This document shows, piece by piece, positions 60,315 through 64,000 of a stretch of DNA of 64,000 nucleotides. The notes under the pieces were generated by a model that saw only the letters and a program-made list of their open reading frames with translations, searched no databases and had not been told where the DNA came from. The first letter of the stretch is position 1. Each line of letters opens with the position of its first letter. The position numbers and the translations under genes are program-made. The DNA comes from an uncultured Eggerthella sp. Its GTDB lineage: Bacteria > Actinomycetota > Coriobacteriia > Coriobacteriales > Eggerthellaceae. The DNA lies in assembly GCA_900553605.1 (NCBI GenBank), contig USDX01000009.1, positions 1 through 64,000 on the forward strand, given 5' to 3'.

Positions 60315-62231
60315 TTACGGCTGAAGCGTTTCCACTTCCTTGATCCATACGCTCGCGCAAGCATCGGAAGGCATGCGCAGATCGCCTCGCGGAGACACCG
60401 CAACGCTGCCCACCTTGGGGCCGTCAGGCAAACACGAACGCTTGAACTGCTGCGAGAAGAAACGCCAATAGAACGTGCGCAACCACTTCAAAATGGTTTC
60501 GTTGCTGTAGCGCCCCGCAAAAGCCTCCTTGGCAACGCGATAGATCTTCGCGGGAGGAAAGCACATGCGAAGCATCTGATATAGGAAGAAATCGTGCAGC
60601 TCATACGGCCCTACCAAGTCTTCCGTCTTCTGAGAGATGGCACCGTCTTCCGGAGGAAGAAGTTCTGGGCTCACCGGCGTATCAAGCACGTCATATAGAA
60701 CTCCCGCAAGCACTTCATCGGCGCTCGTGTCGGCATAGTGGCGAACCAAATGGCGCACAAGCGTTTTGGGAACCGAGGCATTCACCGCGTACATAGACAT
60801 GTGGTCGCCATTGTAAGTGGCCCAACCCAGGGCAAGCTCGGAAAGATCACCTGTGCCTATGACGAAGCCATTTGCCTGGTTGGCAATGTCCATCAGGATC
60901 TGCGTGCGCTCGCGCGCCTGGCTGTTTTCGTACGTCACATCGTGGATCGACGCATCATGATCGATATCGGCAAAATGCTGCATTACCGCCTTGGCAATGG
61001 GAACCTCCTTGAACGTGGCACCCAAGCTTTTAATCATGGCAACAGCATTGTTATAAGTGCGGTCGGTGGTGCCGAAGCCCGGCATGGTTACCGCAACGAT
61101 GCCCTTACGGGGCAGCCCAAGCATGTCGAAGGCACGCGCCGTTACCAGCAGTGCCAAGGTTGAATCCAAGCCGCCGGAAATACCAACCACGGCGCTTTTC
61201 GCATGCGTGTGAGCCAGACGCTTCTTCAGACCAAGCGCTTGGATATTCAGGATTTCCTCGCAGCGATCGGAGAGCTGATCTGCGTTGGAGGGAACGAACG
61301 GATCAGCGTCAAAGAAGCGCGCCAGCTTCGTTTCCTCCTCGGCCAAAGCGAAGGAAATTTCGCGGTACTCCTTCGATTCAGCTGCGGGGAACGTGCTCAT
61401 TCGGCGGCGCTCCGAAGCAAGACGCTGTACATCGATAGTAGCCACATTGATCTCGTTTTCAAACGTGGTCGATTCCGCTAGCACGGTGCCATTTTCGGCG
61501 ATAAGGTTCTGTCCGCCGAACACCAAATCGGTAGTGGATTCGCCCTCGCCGGCCGTGGCGTACAGATAGGCGCACACCAAACGGGCCGATTGCCCAGCCA
61601 CCAAATCTCGGCGATAGCTTCCCTTCCCCACCATTTCATCGCTGGCGGAAAGGTTGCAGATTACGCTAGCCCCCGCCAACGCATGCTGCACGCTAGGCGG
61701 ATTGGGAACCCACAAGTCTTCGCATAGTTCAGCGGCAACGCAAAGATCCACCACGTTTTCGCAAGAAAACAGCAGGTTGGTGCCGACAGGTATCTCTTCG
61801 CCGCCGAACTGGACCGTACCCATATCGGCAGACCCAGACGTAAAGTGGCGTGTTTCGTAGAACTCGTTATATGCAGGCAAGTTCACCTTGGGAACGAAGC
61901 CCAATACCTTGCCCCGGCACAGTATGGCAGCAACGTTCAGCAGCTTCCCCGCCACGCGAAGGGGCATTCCTACTGCGATAAGGGCATCCACCTGGCGTGA
62001 CCCTTCCGCAATAACGGAAAGCGCCGCCTCTGCCTCGTCGAGCAATTTCGTCTGCCAAAACAAATCGCTGCAGGTATAGCCCGTAATGCACAGCTCGGGA
62101 AGCACCATTACCTTTGCATGCGCTGCGGCCATTTCGTTGATGCATGCAAGAATCGCCTGAGCGTTGGCTTCGCAATCGGCAACCGCCACTTGGGGCGTTG
62201 CCGTAGCAACCGTGATGAACCCGTCTTTCAT
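60315..62231 (-). CDS. nadE: Glutamine-dependent NAD+ synthetase
   Basis: The product has 638 residues. The N-terminal nitrilase-type glutaminase has the Glu-Lys-Cys triad in [26 protein letters not shown] and [16 protein letters not shown]. The C-terminal synthetase has the PP-loop [17 protein letters not shown] and [26 protein letters not shown]. It amidates deamido-NAD using ammonia channelled from glutamine. GAGGAGGG precedes the start. It is transcribed alone, ending in the lysR repeat gap. Confidence 0.96.
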   Translation of the reverse strand: MKDGFITVATATPQVAVADCEANAQAILACINEMAAAHAKVMVLPELCITGYTCSDLFWQTKLLDEAEAALSVIAEGSRQVDALIAVGMPLRVAGKLLNVAAILCRGKVLGFVPKVNLPAYNEFYETRHFTSGSADMGTVQFGGEEIPVGTNLLFSCENVVDLCVAAELCEDLWVPNPPSVQHALAGASVICNLSASDEMVGKGSYRRDLVAGQSARLVCAYLYATAGEGESTTDLVFGGQNLIAENGTVLAESTTFENEINVATIDVQRLASERRRMSTFPAAESKEYREISFALAEEETKLARFFDADPFVPSNADQLSDRCEEILNIQALGLKKRLAHTHAKSAVVGISGGLDSTLALLVTARAFDMLGLPRKGIVAVTMPGFGTTDRTYNNAVAMIKSLGATFKEVPIAKAVMQHFADIDHDASIHDVTYENSQARERTQILMDIANQANGFVIGTGDLSELALGWATYNGDHMSMYAVNASVPKTLVRHLVRHYADTSADEVLAGVLYDVLDTPVSPELLPPEDGAISQKTEDLVGPYELHDFFLYQMLRMCFPPAKIYRVAKEAFAGRYSNETILKWLRTFYWRFFSQQFKRSCLPDGPKVGSVAVSPRGDLRMPSDACASVWIKEVETLQP

Positions 62232-62343
62232 AAACCCTCCTCAAGGGACGCACCAAGGCAGATGCGCGTATCGTTCCCTGCAATTATAAGGTCGAGAAGG
62301 CATGGCCAACTTCATTTTCCCGCTCGTAATCACTTTGGAACAA

Positions 62344-62378
62344 AAATACGCCCGCAGGAACAACCTGCGGGCGTATTT
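62344..62378. terminator. Strong bidirectional terminator
   Basis: The perfect 15-bp stem aaatacgcccgcagg (62344-62358) / cctgcgggcgtattt (62364-62378) has A and T runs on the two sides. It ends the nitroreductase transcript. Confidence 0.9.
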
Positions 62379-62447
62379 AAAAACGCGAATAGGACATTTG
62401 GCTCATTGCCCTGCTCCCATAAAAAGAAGCAGCCTTTGATGCTTCGC

Positions 62448-63023
62448 TTAGCGAATTACGTAACGAGCACCCTTCTGCTTGATGGGCCTCGGCTCCATGT
62501 CGGCGTATCCCAGAACAATAGCGCCAATCAGCTTGCCATGACCGGTTGCAAAGTGGCTGCCCAAAGCGTTGCCTGCGCGCACCACTGCTTCGACCCAGCA
62601 TGACGCAATGCCCTTGTCGTATGCGGCAAGGCACATGTTTTCCATGGCGGCGGCAACACTCTCAATGCAGCTTGGAAGAAGCTCGTCAGAATAATCGGGC
62701 TTGTTCAAGAAGCCCAGAATAATGGTCTGCGAGCCGCCCATTGCCGACATGAATTCCATGGTTTCCTCTACCACTTCAGGGTTGTTCTTGAAGCGTGCCT
62801 CAAGCTCCTTGCGGTGGGAAAACGCGGTAGTTCCCAATTCCGAGAACAAGTAGGACAGATCTTCCTTTTTGGTTAGGGCCACGAAATACCACGGCTGCAA
62901 GTTTTGTGCCGAAGGAGCGCAAAGGCCAGCTTGGATAATCTCTTCAAGATCTTCTTTTGGAATCGGATCAGGCTTGAACTTCCTAACGCTGCGCCTACCC
63001 TTGATTGCCTCCATCAACTCCAT
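62448..63023 (-). CDS. Nitroreductase-family flavoprotein
   Basis: The product has 191 residues. The FMN-binding opening RRSVRKFKPDPIPKEDLEEI is followed by APSAQNLQPWYFVAL, and the second half has CLAAYDKGIASCWVEAV and GAIVLGYADMEPRP. Such homodimeric FMN proteins reduce nitro groups, quinones or flavins with NAD(P)H. The start at 63023 (MELMEAIKGRR) has AAAGGA eight bases upstream; the frame is open further but the added part has no family match. Confidence 0.9.
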   Translation of the reverse strand: MELMEAIKGRRSVRKFKPDPIPKEDLEEIIQAGLCAPSAQNLQPWYFVALTKKEDLSYLFSELGTTAFSHRKELEARFKNNPEVVEETMEFMSAMGGSQTIILGFLNKPDYSDELLPSCIESVAAAMENMCLAAYDKGIASCWVEAVVRAGNALGSHFATGHGKLIGAIVLGYADMEPRPIKQKGARYVIR

Positions 63024-63148
63024 TTCAATCATTCCTTTCTGCGCTTTCGCGCTCCCCTTCACAAGATTGATTTCGCTGCACCGCCAGGCCCCACGCCCAG
63101 CAAACGCAACCCCTCCTGAAAAACCGCTAGTATGCGGCGTTTTCTGCT

Positions 63149-64000
63149 CTATAAAAACCGCTGAACCTCCGCCAGCAACGGAATAGGCGCTTCCTCGGGA
63201 ATAAAATGACCGCACGGAAGCGTGCGCCCCTGCACATTCGTGCAGAACTTAAGCCAGCATTGCAGTGGACTGAAGAACTTTTCCACCAGGCCGTTTGCAC
63301 CCCACAACACCAGTGTTTCGGCGGTAATTTTCTTGCCCGCATCAAGGTCTTCCTTATCGAGGAAGCGGTCAATGCATTCGCCGGCACGGTATTCTTCGCA
63401 AATGGCGTGAATACATTCCATGTTGTAGTGGCGAAGGTATTCGTCGTACACCTCTTGAGGGAACGCCTCAGAAGAGGTGTCGTTTTCCGAATTGTAGCGA
63501 CCGATGTGCAGTGCATTGCGGAAGTACATTTTCCGACTGGAAAGAATAAGGTCTTCAGGGAATGGTTCGTCCTGCGTAAGCAGATACCAATGGAATAGTG
63601 CCTTTGCGAACTCCGCCGAGCTTAAGGCGTACATGTCATACGTCGAAACGATATCGAGAAGCACAAGCTTATTAACCACTTCCGGATGATCGAGCGCCAT
63701 TCGGTATGCAACACGGGCACCACGGTCGTGCCCCATAATGGAAAAACGGTCGAACCCTAGCTCGCCCATAACGGCAATGCAGTCTTCAGCCATGATGCGT
63801 TTCGAATAGGTGCTGTGATCAGGCAGCCCTTCGGGCTTGTCGCTGTCGCCATAACCGCGCAGATCGCACATGACCACGGTAAAACGATGGGCCAAATCCC
63901 CTGCAACCTTATGCCACATAAGATATGTTTCGGGATGCCCATGAAGCAGGAGGAGGGGTTCGCCCTCCCCCATCATTACCGTGTGAATGGTTACACCGTT
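63149..64000 (-). CDS. Alpha/beta hydrolase (haloacetate dehalogenase/epoxide hydrolase-like), 5' end off the window
   Basis: At least 283 residues are visible. The frame is open to the right edge, reading NGVTIHTVMMGEGEPLLLLH, so the true start is outside. The oxyanion motif HGHPETYLMW, the nucleophile elbow IMGHDRGARVAYRMALDHP with Asp rather than Ser, and the late His in LPCGHFIPEEAP match fluoroacetate dehalogenase and epoxide hydrolase relatives. The aspartate nucleophile argues against an esterase. Substrate unknown. Confidence 0.85.
   Translation of the reverse strand, partial: NGVTIHTVMMGEGEPLLLLHGHPETYLMWHKVAGDLAHRFTVVMCDLRGYGDSDKPEGLPDHSTYSKRIMAEDCIAVMGELGFDRFSIMGHDRGARVAYRMALDHPEVVNKLVLLDIVSTYDMYALSSAEFAKALFHWYLLTQDEPFPEDLILSSRKMYFRNALHIGRYNSENDTSSEAFPQEVYDEYLRHYNMECIHAICEEYRAGECIDRFLDKEDLDAGKKITAETLVLWGANGLVEKFFSPLQCWLKFCTNVQGRTLPCGHFIPEEAPIPLLAEVQRFL

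Overview
The window is a bacterial chromosome segment of moderately high GC. It shows no plasmid or phage core. Gene style suggests an anaerobic Coriobacteriia/Eggerthellales-type actinobacterium; this is inferred from protein style, with no rRNA marker present. The supporting traits are a class III CoA-transferase, hypA/hypB without a hydrogenase, a LytTR two-component system, a Coriobacteria-style IS1249/IS256 transposase and an LpdD-like chaperone. No rRNA or tRNA gene and no CRISPR array was recognised.

Layout. 1-1327: nested insertion sequences (IS3 into an IS256-group element) with solitary IS ends. 1328-2700: an AAA_14/DUF4143 ATPase preceded by three 16-bp palindromes at an exact 33-bp period. 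2713-8400: a hypA / Fe-S protein / SRPBCC membrane protein / FAD oxidoreductase / hypB operon with a divergent TetR regulator. 8401-17087: a complete type I restriction-modification locus (hsdR, hsdM, hsdS) with a silent C-half hsdS cassette, an N-half hsdS gene, a tyrosine recombinase and an embedded HEPN-like gene. Four copies of a palindromic site, CTAAATGGCTATTTAG, lie in alternating orientation, so the locus looks like an invertible specificity switch. 17345-21987: a 47-residue protein, a CoA-transferase, an AIM24 protein, and a Y-family polymerase with a YolD-like partner and a LexA box.

22959-33925: mostly plus-strand housekeeping genes: TrkH, an OB-fold-type membrane protein, RsgA, a glycosyltransferase, a TSUP transporter, a LytS/LytR pair, a HAD phosphatase and an LpdD-like protein. 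The gaps here are rich in degenerate repeats. 34862-43265: minus-strand tyrS, a U32 peptidase, a lipoprotein, a class A PBP and argH. 43402-45547: a C5 methyltransferase plus DUF4928 pair lying between argH and argG. 45831-51750: argG, argD, argB, argJ and argC, so the order of transcription is argC-J-B-D-G-(RM)-H. 52467-55448: a zinc-ribbon/BspA-repeat membrane protein with two small membrane-protein neighbours. 55805-56870: a structured RNA candidate followed by a DUF3800 gene. 56945-64000: panE, VOC and MaoC proteins, a LysR regulator, nadE, a nitroreductase and an alpha/beta hydrolase cut by the window edge.

The most notable systems are the hsdS inversion locus with its embedded HEPN gene, the DUF3800-linked RNA, the hypA/hypB-bracketed redox operon, a dispersed ~30-bp repeat family shared by two gaps, and a recurring pattern in which gene 3' ends, stop codon included, are tandemly duplicated.
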